DNA of 64,000 nucleotides from Spirosoma sp. KCTC 42546 (GCF_006965485.1 NZ_CP041360.1:5250501-5314500); one strand, 5' to 3'. Positions 17,365-26,727 are shown, counted from the first letter of the stretch. Program-made: numbers and translations. Notes: a model not told the origin generated them from the letters alone.

Positions 17365-18352
17365 TCAGTAGGCACCAGATTTGGTTATTTACTGATAAAA
17401 ATGGGTTATTGCCGAACCGTTTTTGTAATTCAGGTATCTGCTCGTCTGATTCACAATTTAAATTTCCGGGTAACTGCCTGCGGTAGCCCAGCTCGTTTGC
17501 AGCTTTCACCACATCCAGGTTATAAAGTCCATACGGAAAGGCAAACGAATCAATTTCGGTATTTGTAATACGCGTTAGCCATTGCTTTGAAAACCTCATC
17601 TCCTCAATGACTTCGTCAAGAGGCCTTCGGGTTAAGTCAGCGTGAGTATGCGTATGTGATCCAATGGTTGCATAAGGTGATTTTGCCATAGCAGCAATTT
17701 GCCCCTCCGTCATTTGCAAATAATAATCCTCAGGAAAGTCACTCATTTTCAGGCCTAATTGAGCTTCCATTTCCTGCATAAACTCTTCAATTTCACAGAA
17801 TGGAAGCTTCCTCAATTCAAGATGCAACGGGTCAGCTTTTTTTTGGGAATAAAAAACCCTGTGTTGGTTTTGGCTGTAGCTTTCTCCTTTAAACACAAGG
17901 CGCCGGGCTTTAAAGCGCAACATGTCGTAAAAGTCCGTCCAAAGATAATCGTAGCCTTTCTCTCTGATGGCAGTGACAAAAAAGGTGGCCGGTACTTGAT
18001 ATTTTTCTAAAATGGGTAAAACACGTGTATAGTTATTTTTGTAGCCATCATCGAAGGTTAAAGCAATAGTCAGTCGGTCAGTTGGAAGTGTACTTTCATA
18101 ATACTCCTTTAATGGTACAATATTGAAATTTTCTTTATAATATCGTATCTGTTGCTCAAATGAATACTCACTAATAAATCGGCTATTAAAGTCTTGTAAG
18201 CCCACAGCATCGACCCCATGATAGACCATAATACGTTTACCAGAAACATATCTCAACAGCTGATCTTTCCCACCAACAGTACAAATAAAATCGTTGAGCG
18301 GATAACGTATTTTTCGATAGATCTTTTCAACGAATGCTTTCATCTCGACCAC
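17348..18352 (-). CDS. polysaccharide deacetylase (NodB homology domain)
   Basis: 334 aa. NodB motifs are clear: LTFDDGYKNNYTRVLPIL with Asp101-Asp102, SHTHTHADLTRRP with the metal-binding His pair, and FAFPYGLYN. It would remove N-acetyl (or O-acetyl) groups from a sugar, acting on the same glycan as the neighbouring GTs. No signal peptide is seen, which points to a cytoplasmic substrate such as a lipid-linked sugar. First gene of the operon; a divergent promoter region of 95 bp separates it from the GT2 gene. Confidence 0.9.
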   Translation of the reverse strand: MVEMKAFVEKIYRKIRYPLNDFICTVGGKDQLLRYVSGKRIMVYHGVDAVGLQDFNSRFISEYSFEQQIRYYKENFNIVPLKEYYESTLPTDRLTIALTFDDGYKNNYTRVLPILEKYQVPATFFVTAIREKGYDYLWTDFYDMLRFKARRLVFKGESYSQNQHRVFYSQKKADPLHLELRKLPFCEIEEFMQEMEAQLGLKMSDFPEDYYLQMTEGQIAAMAKSPYATIGSHTHTHADLTRRPLDEVIEEMRFSKQWLTRITNTEIDSFAFPYGLYNLDVVKAANELGYRRQLPGNLNCESDEQIPELQKRFGNNPFLSVNNQIWCLLNERYL

Positions 18353-18447
18353 ATCTTATGTTCAAATTAAGTATTTCCTAGAGCCCAGGTAAATAAGCTT
18401 CTAAATATAGTAGAAAAGCATGATCAATTTGAATCAAAAAAAAACAG

Positions 18448-19323
18448 ATGTTTAGTATAATTACAATAACATATAACAGAAAAGACCTTCTGAAAATTAC
18501 GATCAATTCCGTATTAGCGCAATCCTACAGTGATTTTGAATTTATTATTATCGATGACGGATCGACCGATGGCACCCGGCAAATGGTTACTGAGTTTATC
18601 GACTCCAGAGTTAGCTATTATTATGTGAATCACATTGGCTGGCTCTCTAAAATCAGAAACATTGGTCTAGCTAAATCGACTAGAAGTATCATTTGTTTAC
18701 TAGACTCCGATGACTATTGGCATGTTAATTATCTTCAGGAATTAAGCAGTATTTACGCCAATAAGCAGATAAATTCTGTTATTTCAAATGCGTTAGTCTT
18801 TAACAATACTACAGAAAAAACTTTATTTTATGCTTCAGAATTACTATTAGGCCCGGGGTATATTTTAACGTATAGATTAAAAAATCACTCTCCCCTTATT
18901 TACCCAAGTTGCTTCTCATTTCTCAAAAAACCAAACCTGCGATTTAATGAAAATTTAAAATGGGGTGATAACGATCTAATTTTACGCATTTTAGCTCTTG
19001 GAAGCACTTACATAAGCAAATCAGAGCTGGTTTTCATTCGAAAACATGACAAAAATATGAGTAATAATAAAACTAAGGATTCGCTATTTATACAGGCGTA
19101 TACTGAAGAGTTTATTACACTTAATTATTTAAAAGACAATAAATTTATTAGTGGATATTTGTACAGAGAGACTTATTCAACTTACCTGTATAAACAAGGA
19201 AATAATTTTCTAGAAATTGGCCTCAAATCCGATGCGTGGTTAGCTTATTTGAAATCATTTATACTGTTTCCTCTAAGGCTAAAACCATTTTTCAAGCTCT
19301 TCTTAATCCACCGATATGTTTAG
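18448..19323 (+). CDS. GT2-family glycosyltransferase
   Basis: 291 aa. The GT-A domain begins at the N-terminus with FSIITITYNRKDLLKITINSVLAQSY and IIDDGSTDGT; the donor/metal DxD equivalent is LLDSDDYW, and WGDNDLILRILALG matches the ED acceptor-site region. It adds a sugar to the glycan assembled by the neighbouring genes. A+T-rich codon use like the rest of the block. Followed by a terminator. Confidence 0.93.
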   Translation: MFSIITITYNRKDLLKITINSVLAQSYSDFEFIIIDDGSTDGTRQMVTEFIDSRVSYYYVNHIGWLSKIRNIGLAKSTRSIICLLDSDDYWHVNYLQELSSIYANKQINSVISNALVFNNTTEKTLFYASELLLGPGYILTYRLKNHSPLIYPSCFSFLKKPNLRFNENLKWGDNDLILRILALGSTYISKSELVFIRKHDKNMSNNKTKDSLFIQAYTEEFITLNYLKDNKFISGYLYRETYSTYLYKQGNNFLEIGLKSDAWLAYLKSFILFPLRLKPFFKLFLIHRYV

Positions 19324-19347
19324 GCCAGGTAGATAGTTAACAGGCAC

Positions 19348-19384
19348 AAAAAAAGAGACTACTCGAATGGGTAGCCTCTTTTTG
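19348..19384. terminator. bidirectional terminator
   Basis: Stem AAAAAGAG-A-CTAC / GTAG-C-CTCTTTTT with an 8-nt loop between the convergent GT2 and fusion-kinase genes; A and T runs on both sides serve both strands. Confidence 0.85.
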
Positions 19385-19414
19385 TACAAATTGCAACCAG
19401 TTGACACGGTGCGT

Positions 19415-22400
19415 TTACTGGTTTACATCCGACGGAACAAACGTACCCAACGACGCTACATACGCTTTACTGCCATCGGTAACCCAGGAATCTAACTGCG
19501 CGGGGTCTTTCATCTGCTGCCCACGGTATCGGGGAACCTCAATGTAGCCACACTTGACATCCGGTAGCGCCGACATATCGCTCCACAGTTTTTCAATTTG
19601 TGCAACTGGGTAAATATCTTCCTGCCCGTGTCCCCAGCGATATTTTACATCTTTTATAGTCACGTAGGTCGGAATCCGATGCGCTACACTTCGTACCGCT
19701 TTGGCCAGTTGAGCCTCATCTCCGGTTTGCAAATCGGCGCGCGTCAGGCCAAATAGTTGAAGGAGTAAGTCGATCTGAATCCAGGTTGTATTCGTATTGT
19801 AATAGCTCAGATTTAATTCATCCTCCTCTCGGGGTTGCGCTAACCCTTCTAACAGACGGAGCTGCCCATTAACCCGAGCCAATCCACCCCCACGATCTTC
19901 AATACGGCGGGGAACAACCTCAAACGTAAGCGCATTGCCCGATTCGAGATGATACCCAAAAGCAGCCGGATCGATGTCGGCTCCGAGCGTATCAATATTA
20001 TTCAGTATAATGGTTTCCACCTGCGGGTGCTCGATAAGTAGTCGGGCCAGGGTTCCGTTACGCAACAAATTTGACACCTCATACCAGTGACCTAATGGCG
20101 AAAACCGTTGGGCGGCAATATTATCGACATAATCGGTGCCCTCTCCTTTTGATTTAGCCCAACTGATCATCGACTGGCGCACAGCATCCCGAACTTTTTG
20201 TTTATTTTCATCGAGCGCTTCCTGCGGCATCTCTTCCCATAAAAATCGCAGATCCCGCTCCATGGGTACAAACCGCTGCCCAATGGAACGACCAGGTGAC
20301 AGGTAGGTTGGACCCTGGTATCCGAAATTACCCGTTTGCTCCAGTTTTTTTCGAATGGGTTCGTGCGTCAGATAGCTGGTGGCCACAATGTGCGGAATGG
20401 TAGCACCGTATTTTTCGGCCAGTTTCCGCGTTTTAGCCATGTGTATTTCCAGAAAGCTCCGATGTACACCCTCTATCTCGACAAAGGGGTTAATCGCTTT
20501 GATGACCCCAGCCCCTTTGGTCCATCGGCTGCCTACACCAGCCGCCAGATTCATAACTGCAACTTTACCAGCCCGAATGGCCTCTTCCCCAACGCTGGTT
20601 AACGACCCTAACGCTTCCAGTTGAGCAATATCTCTCGGCTGAACATCGTCAATCGTTGTTTCGGCCAGCAACCGGTTACGGGCTAATCCTATCCGGCCTT
20701 TTTGCAGTTCTTCCCGAATTTCTTCGTGCTGAATGTAATCAAACCCGTTTTGTTTCTTAATCCGATCCGCTTTTTCATTTTCAACACCCCGATTACTCTG
20801 TGATGTGGGGTCCGAAACGTTGAACAGATTGCTAATGATGGTTCGCAATAATGGATACGCCAGGTTATTTTTTTCGCAGTAGGTGGTGAAGTAATCTATT
20901 TCCGCCCGGCGGACATACGGAATCGTGGTCGGATCTTTCCTCACCAGTTCCGATACATGGATGCCGTAATATTGCTCTGGCATCAGTGCTTCGTTTCCCT
21001 CGTGCAGTGTGGCCCAAGTACCTTTCGGGTTGATACTCCAGTTATACACTACTGGCTCCATGGCAAACGGAAGTGAGTCCGATAACTCCCGTTTGGTCTT
21101 TAGAAGAATGTCCAGCACCTGCATTTTGTAGTCTTCATACCTGGCAGGGTTAACAAACATCCCCATTCCTCCGCCCGACATTCCGCCGAGCATCAGGAAA
21201 CCATAGTAATCGGATCCAAACTGCTTTTTAGCTTTGGCAATAATCTGTTCGGTAAAATAGGTTGAGGCCCAGGGAATGATCGTTTTAATGGGCCCTTCCC
21301 AGTTTCGGGCCGTATTGGCACCGAGCTTTTTAATATCTCCTTCCTTAATAGCATCCAGAATCGTATCGAAGATCTGATTCGTTTGCTGGCGCGCAGCCCA
21401 TTCGTTATCACCCCGGAGCAGGTATTTTTCGGATACCATTTCCAGGATCGGGCCAACGTTGGAGGCCATACCGCCATGCATAAGCACCAGCGAATTCATA
21501 ATTTTATCCTGAATCTCGGGATGCACATCATCGCCCTGTAGTACGCGGTGACGCGGCAATAAAGTCCCCCGGCTAATACCGTATTCAGGATCGCCTTCCT
21601 GCGCAAACGTACCCTGAATGGCCTTGATTCCTGGCCAAACCCCACCAGAATCCTGCCAGCCACCGCCAGAGCCTCCAATCCACTCGCCCAGAATAGCCCG
21701 TGAGGCAACCAACCGTCGTTCACTTTCATCAAGCCCACCTTCTAGGTGTCGGGTTTGTCCCGTAGCACGCATCAGCAAACTAATGATTGACCCTAACAGG
21801 TTGGTAGAAACGGCGAAGCGGGAACCCTTGGGAATGTCATTTACTTTTGTGACAAGTTCAATTCCCATTCCGGGAGCCACAATACGGGTCAGAATTTCCG
21901 CTAAGGATTGGTTGGTTCCCTCAAACGATGGAGGAATTAGTCCGGAGGCAATAACCCCGGCTTTCACCAGACTCAGGTAATCATTACCGAAATTGAACAG
22001 ATCGGCAAGGTCATGAATATCTTTGGTCGTATTTAAGTCAACACTGGTCAGGCGCAATACCGGCTCTGAAATAACCCGCACATAACAATGCAACGGCGGG
22101 CGAATATCCTTGTCGCGACCAAACACGCCCAGGTCGATGGATGTATTAATGACGCGTGCACCTTCGGGATAATCCATCCCCAGAAAGAAGATATCAGACC
22201 AGCCGCTGTGCGTTAAGTCCATCCGGACGGATGTTTGCTCATGCAGAATTGGGTAGAAAAGGGAGTTCTCTGAACGCTGTAGCAGTTTTGCGTGCAACCG
22301 AATGGGGTGTTCGTCCTGATGCCCTACCCGAAACATCCACTGATTGCCTTTACTGGAACGAACGCTTTTCCGTACCTGATCGGCCAGCGTCTGGAACGAT

Positions 22401-22768
22401 AACTGGTGGTAACTATCGGCCAATGCACTGAACAAGGTAGCATTGGGGCCATGTTTATCTAAATCCTGAAGGAACGTTGCAATAGCTTGCTCAAATCGGC
22501 GAGATAATAGATCCTCAAAGCCTGCATAGGGAATTTTGCCAATAGTTGGTGTTTCACTGGCTTCCATCAGGAAAAAGCGAAAACCGGCGTACAAGAAGAG
22601 AATAGATCTAACTTTATCGTATAAACTCGGCGTAGACTTTCTGAATTCATCCAGTTCACGCAGTGCTTTTAATAGGTTTTGAGTAGATAAATTTCGGCTT
22701 AATTCAAAAAAGGATCGATTACGTATAGCAGGGTCAGGAGAAGTAATTGTTTCTATAAGAACATTCAT
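19415..22768 (-). CDS. fusion of fucokinase-like GHMP kinase and UDPGP-type pyrophosphorylase
   Basis: 1117 aa. Residues about 180-580 resemble the kinase half of L-fucokinase: the block GGSGGGWQDSGGVWPGIK (365-382) matches the fucokinase GGGWQDQVGG signature, and GGMSGGGMGMFV (528-539) matches the GHMP C-terminal glycine motif. The usual ATP-binding GSGLGTSS is altered here to KGSRFAVSTNLLGS (314-327). Residues about 660-1040 look like a UDPGP nucleotidyltransferase, with NLAAGVGSRWTKGAGVIKA (740-758). The protein could phosphorylate a sugar at C1 and join the product to UTP or another NTP. In known FKGP/Fkp proteins the order is reversed (pyrophosphorylase first). It sits 64 bp after the GalU-like gene, in one operon. 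Substrate unknown. Confidence 0.75.
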   Translation of the reverse strand: MNVLIETITSPDPAIRNRSFFELSRNLSTQNLLKALRELDEFRKSTPSLYDKVRSILFLYAGFRFFLMEASETPTIGKIPYAGFEDLLSRRFEQAIATFLQDLDKHGPNATLFSALADSYHQLSFQTLADQVRKSVRSSKGNQWMFRVGHQDEHPIRLHAKLLQRSENSLFYPILHEQTSVRMDLTHSGWSDIFFLGMDYPEGARVINTSIDLGVFGRDKDIRPPLHCYVRVISEPVLRLTSVDLNTTKDIHDLADLFNFGNDYLSLVKAGVIASGLIPPSFEGTNQSLAEILTRIVAPGMGIELVTKVNDIPKGSRFAVSTNLLGSIISLLMRATGQTRHLEGGLDESERRLVASRAILGEWIGGSGGGWQDSGGVWPGIKAIQGTFAQEGDPEYGISRGTLLPRHRVLQGDDVHPEIQDKIMNSLVLMHGGMASNVGPILEMVSEKYLLRGDNEWAARQQTNQIFDTILDAIKEGDIKKLGANTARNWEGPIKTIIPWASTYFTEQIIAKAKKQFGSDYYGFLMLGGMSGGGMGMFVNPARYEDYKMQVLDILLKTKRELSDSLPFAMEPVVYNWSINPKGTWATLHEGNEALMPEQYYGIHVSELVRKDPTTIPYVRRAEIDYFTTYCEKNNLAYPLLRTIISNLFNVSDPTSQSNRGVENEKADRIKKQNGFDYIQHEEIREELQKGRIGLARNRLLAETTIDDVQPRDIAQLEALGSLTSVGEEAIRAGKVAVMNLAAGVGSRWTKGAGVIKAINPFVEIEGVHRSFLEIHMAKTRKLAEKYGATIPHIVATSYLTHEPIRKKLEQTGNFGYQGPTYLSPGRSIGQRFVPMERDLRFLWEEMPQEALDENKQKVRDAVRQSMISWAKSKGEGTDYVDNIAAQRFSPLGHWYEVSNLLRNGTLARLLIEHPQVETIILNNIDTLGADIDPAAFGYHLESGNALTFEVVPRRIEDRGGGLARVNGQLRLLEGLAQPREEDELNLSYYNTNTTWIQIDLLLQLFGLTRADLQTGDEAQLAKAVRSVAHRIPTYVTIKDVKYRWGHGQEDIYPVAQIEKLWSDMSALPDVKCGYIEVPRYRGQQMKDPAQLDSWVTDGSKAYVASLGTFVPSDVNQ

Positions 22769-22832
22769 AGTAGCTTAGTTAGGATCCAGGTTGACACGTG
22801 GGCTCAGGGTTGATAAGGTTGCAAGTAATTAC

Positions 22833-23792
22833 CTACTGAACGAGCTGGGTTTTTCGCGCATTGGTTTCGGCCAGGAGTTCTACCATGGTTGTTAGTGTTT
22901 CATCGTGGGCTACCCCTGCCAGTCCCAGGGCTATTTGAGCCCGTAAAAGACCTTGCCGTCCGCTTAAATCATACCGGTTCCCTTTCACTTCCAGGGCAAG
23001 GTACTTCTCCGTATCAGCCAACTCCTGTAAGGTGGGCGTAAGGGGGGTATTTGTTGAGCCCAGGGCTATGTGTTTCTCAAGAATGTCAAAAACGGTAGGC
23101 GTAAGCACATGCATCCCAAAGAAACAGAGATAATAGCCAACTCGTAAACCAGGGGTTAGTAATTCAAGCTCCGCCAGGCTCAAGGATGGTTTTTCAATTA
23201 GCTTTTCAATTTGATAAACGCCTATCTGATTTGGCACATGTTTGCCCGTTAAGGTACCATATCGACCTATTTGATGCTCAATGGTAGGGTTAACGGCCGA
23301 TACTGAACAGTTTTCCTGGGTAGCCAGCTCAATTAGCTGGGCAGCACACCGTTTGCTGGTACTGTTCGAGACATACAGGTAATCCCCTAAGAGCAATAGA
23401 AAAGGCTCATTATCAACAAATTCTTTGGCACAATAAACGGCGTGACCATAGCCAAGGGGCTCTTTTTGTTCAGTAAACTGAACCCGGCTAATCAGATTAT
23501 CAATTTTATCGGCTTCTTCTTTGGCCCAGTCAACACTTTTAAATGACTTAACTAAATTGTCGCGTAAGGATGTGAAGGCATTGATGTATCGCTCATCATC
23601 ACCTGGCGCACAAACAACGCAGATTTCCTCAATGCCGCTCAGAAAAGCTTCTTCGGCAATTGCCTGAATAACTGGTTTGTGCAAACCATCGATATCAATA
23701 ACCGGTAACATAGCCTTCTGTATCGTATCAGCTACTGGATACAAACGTTCTCCGCGAGCGGCTGCGGTAATAACTGCTTTTCTTACTTTCAT
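22833..23792 (-). CDS. GalU-like sugar-1-phosphate nucleotidyltransferase
   Basis: 319 aa. The N-terminus KAVITAAARGERLYPVADTIQKAMLPVID carries the NTP_transferase signature (with A-A-R-G-E-R-L in place of the more usual A-G-G-x-G-T-R-L) and the catalytic Lys; EKEPLGYGHAVYCAKE, LLLGDYLYVS (metal Asp) and IEKPSLSLAE follow in GalU order. It makes a UDP- or dTDP-hexose from sugar-1-phosphate. It heads the operon with the fusion kinase/pyrophosphorylase downstream, so two nucleotidyltransferase activities are encoded side by side. Good confidence on family, not on sugar. Confidence 0.87.
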   Translation of the reverse strand: MKVRKAVITAAARGERLYPVADTIQKAMLPVIDIDGLHKPVIQAIAEEAFLSGIEEICVVCAPGDDERYINAFTSLRDNLVKSFKSVDWAKEEADKIDNLISRVQFTEQKEPLGYGHAVYCAKEFVDNEPFLLLLGDYLYVSNSTSKRCAAQLIELATQENCSVSAVNPTIEHQIGRYGTLTGKHVPNQIGVYQIEKLIEKPSLSLAELELLTPGLRVGYYLCFFGMHVLTPTVFDILEKHIALGSTNTPLTPTLQELADTEKYLALEVKGNRYDLSGRQGLLRAQIALGLAGVAHDETLTTMVELLAETNARKTQLVQ

Positions 23793-24567
23793 TTATCAAG
23801 ATGTATGAATCATCGAATATAGGGGAACTACCTTAATTTAACCAAAGTGTATGTTACTGAAATGAGTTAATGAGCAAAAAAATGGCTTTGTGAACGGGTA
23901 CAAAGAAATAAAATGGCAATCTATAAACAGTACAGCCCCATCAATAACGATGGGGCTGCTTTCAAATCGAATGGCGGTCTTATGGGTTAGCGTTCTTGTA
24001 AACGTAAACTTATGACTGAAAAATGGGGCTTCTGGTAACAAAAAAAACGCCGACTCAATATGAATCGGCGTTTTCTAGTGTTCACTCTCCCTAAGAGTGT
24101 ATAACTTGAAATTGACCAGTAATGGCCAGGCTTTTACCATTTACAGGCTTATATTGACTATAAACTTTAGACGTAAACCTGCTTGATAGGTAACGTTTGA
24201 GAACAAGATAAACTGCCACTATCCTAAATAATAACTAATTGACTGAGGGGACACCTAATGGCTGGTCGGTCGTTTTTTATTGGTGTTACTTTCACAAAAA
24301 GTTTTGCAGACCCGTTATCCAACTGCTATGGTTAGCCGGGTAGCTCCGTTTAGTTTCTTCAACAAAAAATCCCCAAAGTGTGGATATATGACTACAGTAG
24401 TATATTCACCCGTTAGGAATATGGCCCCTTTTCTGCATCTGTACCTACATTAACTACGCACTGGTTACACTGGCATGATTTTGTTAGGAAAAATACCATA
24501 ACCGATGTTTATAAACCTTCGCCGTTTTAATCAACCGGTTTGCTCACGTTCCTACCTGTCTGCTTGA
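23793..24567. other. 775-bp divergent gap with two hairpins
   Basis: No convincing gene. It contains a 10-bp stem CAGCCCCATC/GATGGGGCTG (23933-23942 and 23949-23958, 6-nt loop) and a terminator-like hairpin at 24044-24074. An open frame on the minus strand at 23838-24041 has no protein character. The remaining 490 bp before the sigma-factor gene show nothing I can name, but must contain its promoter. Confidence 0.5.
24044..24074 (+). terminator. intrinsic terminator in a divergent gap
   Basis: Perfect stem AAAACGCCGA/TCGGCGTTTT (24044-24053, 24065-24074) flanked by A and T runs. No annotated gene ends here on either strand, so it may end a small RNA. Confidence 0.75.
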
Positions 24568-25131
24568 ATGAACGCTACTTCACAAACCGAAACAAGTTTT
24601 GTACTTGCCTTACAAACACATCGTTCGTCTGACTTTTCCCTGCTATATAATGCCTATGCACCAGCCCTGTATGGGGTTCTTCTTCGCCTGGTCAATGATC
24701 CGGCTCGGGCTGAGGATCTTCTTCAGGATGCGTTTGTAAAAATATGGTCGAACAGTCATCAGTATGACCCTAAACAAGGTCGTTTGTTTACCTGGTTATT
24801 AACTATTACCCGGAACATAGCGATGGATGAATTAAGGGCAAGGAAGGTTCAGGTTAAGGCTGCTTCCTATCTCTACGAGCAATCGGAACAAACAACTGTA
24901 GCAAATGTTCCTGAGGGACCAGTTCATGGATCACTTCTGAATCATCTGGCCCCTAAATATCGGGCTGTCGTTGAGTTAATGTACTATCGGGACTACACGA
25001 GCCAGGAAGCCGCTGACCAACTAAAAATTCCTGTTGGAACCGTTAAAACGCGTATAAGAACCGCATTACAACAATTAAAAGTACACTTTAACCAGGATAT
25101 CCATCATTACCTATCCTGGTATCGCGCTTAA
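24568..25131 (+). CDS. ECF-type sigma-70 factor
   Basis: 187 aa. Region 2 is visible as FSLLYNAYAPALYGVLLRLVNDPARAEDLLQDAFVKIW and LFTWLLTITRNIAMDELRARK, and region 4 as KYRAVVELMYYRDYTSQEAADQLKIPVGTVKTRIRTALQQLK. This is the SigK-like ECF subgroup. There is no anti-sigma gene (no FecR, RskA or DUF4880-type protein) next to it, so it may be controlled by transcription or by an unlinked partner. It ends with a strong hairpin and stands just upstream of the organosulfur island; whether it drives that island is untested. Confidence 0.92.
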   Translation: MNATSQTETSFVLALQTHRSSDFSLLYNAYAPALYGVLLRLVNDPARAEDLLQDAFVKIWSNSHQYDPKQGRLFTWLLTITRNIAMDELRARKVQVKAASYLYEQSEQTTVANVPEGPVHGSLLNHLAPKYRAVVELMYYRDYTSQEAADQLKIPVGTVKTRIRTALQQLKVHFNQDIHHYLSWYRA

Positions 25132-25194
25132 GCACTTTCGGTACTTTAGTATATATTACCTATATGAGAAGCCCAACCTCAGTGGGTAAATTCC

Positions 25195-25246
25195 CAACAT
25201 AGAATCGCCCGCTTAGCTCTCAGGTTAAGCGGGCGATTCTATGTTG
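25195..25246. terminator. 21-bp perfect hairpin after the sigma-factor gene
   Basis: Perfect 21-bp arms 25195-25215 and 25226-25246 with a 10-nt loop, core CGCCCGCTTA/TAAGCGGGCG. No long T run, so it could be a strong pause/terminator or a REP-like palindrome. Confidence 0.7.
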
Positions 25247-25293
25247 ATCACCTAATATGTACTAAGCCGCTTAGAATAGGTAACTATTTTTAC

Positions 25294-25335
25294 CGCAACC
25301 CAGAGCCTATTCTCAATCTGGATAGCCTATATTAG
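25294..25335 (+). pseudogene. degenerate copy of the Cys-leader peptide
   Basis: The codons read R-N-P-E-P-I-L-N-L-D-S-L-Y-stop, closely matching R-N-A-E-P-I-L-N-L-H of the leader ORF at 29437-29523, also at DNA level. No start codon is in frame upstream and the cysteine tract is missing, so this looks like a decayed or diverged leader in front of the permease/monooxygenase pair. Confidence 0.5.
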
Positions 25336-25422
25336 CAATACCGAAGCTGCTCGGATTTAAACGTGTGTAATTAGTAGACCTGCGTTTGATCCAGCATCGG
25401 TTACTAAATTAAACGTAAAGGA

Positions 25423-26727
25423 TTGACTCCTCCGCCTACTTCATCAACTCCCCTTCGGCGTGGTATTAGTCGTTTTGACTTTATCGCGCTCATCATCAAC
25501 ATCACGATTGGCGCGGGTATTCTGGGACTGCCAGCAAAGATATACGCGTTGATCGGCACCTGGAGTTTGCTGGCCTACGGGGTTAGTGCGGCTGTAGTAA
25601 CGCTCATTATACTCTGTTTTGCAGAAGTGAGTAGCCGCTTTAGCGGAACAGGTGGGCCTTATCTGTATACACGCGTAGCCTTCGGTCCCTTAGTTGGCTT
25701 TGAGGTTGGCTGGTTGTTCTGGCTGTCACGCATGGCTGCATTTGCCTCCATTTGCAACCTTTTTGTTAGCTACGCAGCCCTCTTCCGGCCCCAGTTGGGA
25801 GAGGGATGGGAGCGCACCGGTCTGATGACGGTATTGGTTGTTGGTCTGGCTACCATCAACTACATCGGCGTAAAGCAGTCGGCGCGGGTAAATACCCTGT
25901 TTACAATCAGCAAATTGCTGGCCATTGGCTTATTTGCCATCGGGGGCTTGTTCTTTTTGGATACAAACGCGTTTACATTCCCTCAACTCCCTACTTATAC
26001 ACCTTTTTCACAGGCTGTACTCCTACTGATTTTCACGTTCTCCGGCTTCGACGTGGCGGCTATTCCATCCGGCGAAGTGCAACAGCCGCAACGAACCATC
26101 CCGCTTTCCCTGCTGGTATCTATTGGGACAGTAGCTGTGCTATTCATGGCGGTCCAGATCGTCTGCATCGGAACATTACCTGATTTAGCCCATTCTGAGC
26201 GGCCCCTGGCAGATGCCGCCGGACAGTTCATTGGTCCAAAGGGGGCCCGGCTGATCACCATCGTGGCCTTAGTTACGGCACTGGGCACCCTCCATGCCCT
26301 GATGCTGACTGGCCCCCGACTCCTGTTTGCGATGGCGGAACAACAGCAGCTACCCAACTGGTTAGCAACCACTCACCCCCGTTTCCGAACACCTTACGTA
26401 GCTATTTTACTGACGGCCTCTCTCCAGCTCCTGCTAGCCGTTACGGGCACGTTTCTCTATGCTCTCACACTCAGCACCCTTATCCGCCTTTCTTATTATG
26501 CGCTAACCTGTGCAGCTCTACCGTTACTTCGCCGACGGACTGATGTACCCATGGCGCAATTCCAGATAGCGGGTGGAGTGGTGATCGCAGGGCTGGCCGC
26601 GTTGCTTTGCGGTTGGTTGCTGAGTAACAGTTCAGGACGCGAAGCGCGAGACGCAGCGATTGCCGCTGCGGTGGGTTTGACTATTTTCGCGGCTAACAAA
26701 CGGTTCAGGATCAAGAAACTAAAATGA
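25423..26727 (+). CDS. APC-family amino-acid permease (first copy)
   Basis: 434 aa with about 12 hydrophobic helices. Family signs are FDFIALIINITIGAGILGLP in helix 1, the gly-rich SGTGGPYLYTRVAFGPLVGF, and TFSGFDVAAIPSGEVQQPQRTIP in helix 6. These transporters take up amino acids or related amines across the inner membrane. The start codon is a TTG, since no ATG is suitably placed. Its position directly before an SsuD-like monooxygenase, repeated in mirrored order at 46889-49504, suggests that it imports the monooxygenase substrate, perhaps a taurine- or cysteate-like compound. Substrate is inference. Confidence 0.9.
   Translation: MTPPPTSSTPLRRGISRFDFIALIINITIGAGILGLPAKIYALIGTWSLLAYGVSAAVVTLIILCFAEVSSRFSGTGGPYLYTRVAFGPLVGFEVGWLFWLSRMAAFASICNLFVSYAALFRPQLGEGWERTGLMTVLVVGLATINYIGVKQSARVNTLFTISKLLAIGLFAIGGLFFLDTNAFTFPQLPTYTPFSQAVLLLIFTFSGFDVAAIPSGEVQQPQRTIPLSLLVSIGTVAVLFMAVQIVCIGTLPDLAHSERPLADAAGQFIGPKGARLITIVALVTALGTLHALMLTGPRLLFAMAEQQQLPNWLATTHPRFRTPYVAILLTASLQLLLAVTGTFLYALTLSTLIRLSYYALTCAALPLLRRRTDVPMAQFQIAGGVVIAGLAALLCGWLLSNSSGREARDAAIAAAVGLTIFAANKRFRIKKLK

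Noticed and set aside
23838..24041. 67-codon minus-strand frame in the divergent gap
   Set aside because: Amino-acid content is Phe/His-rich without structure, and the frame contains a hairpin; probably chance.
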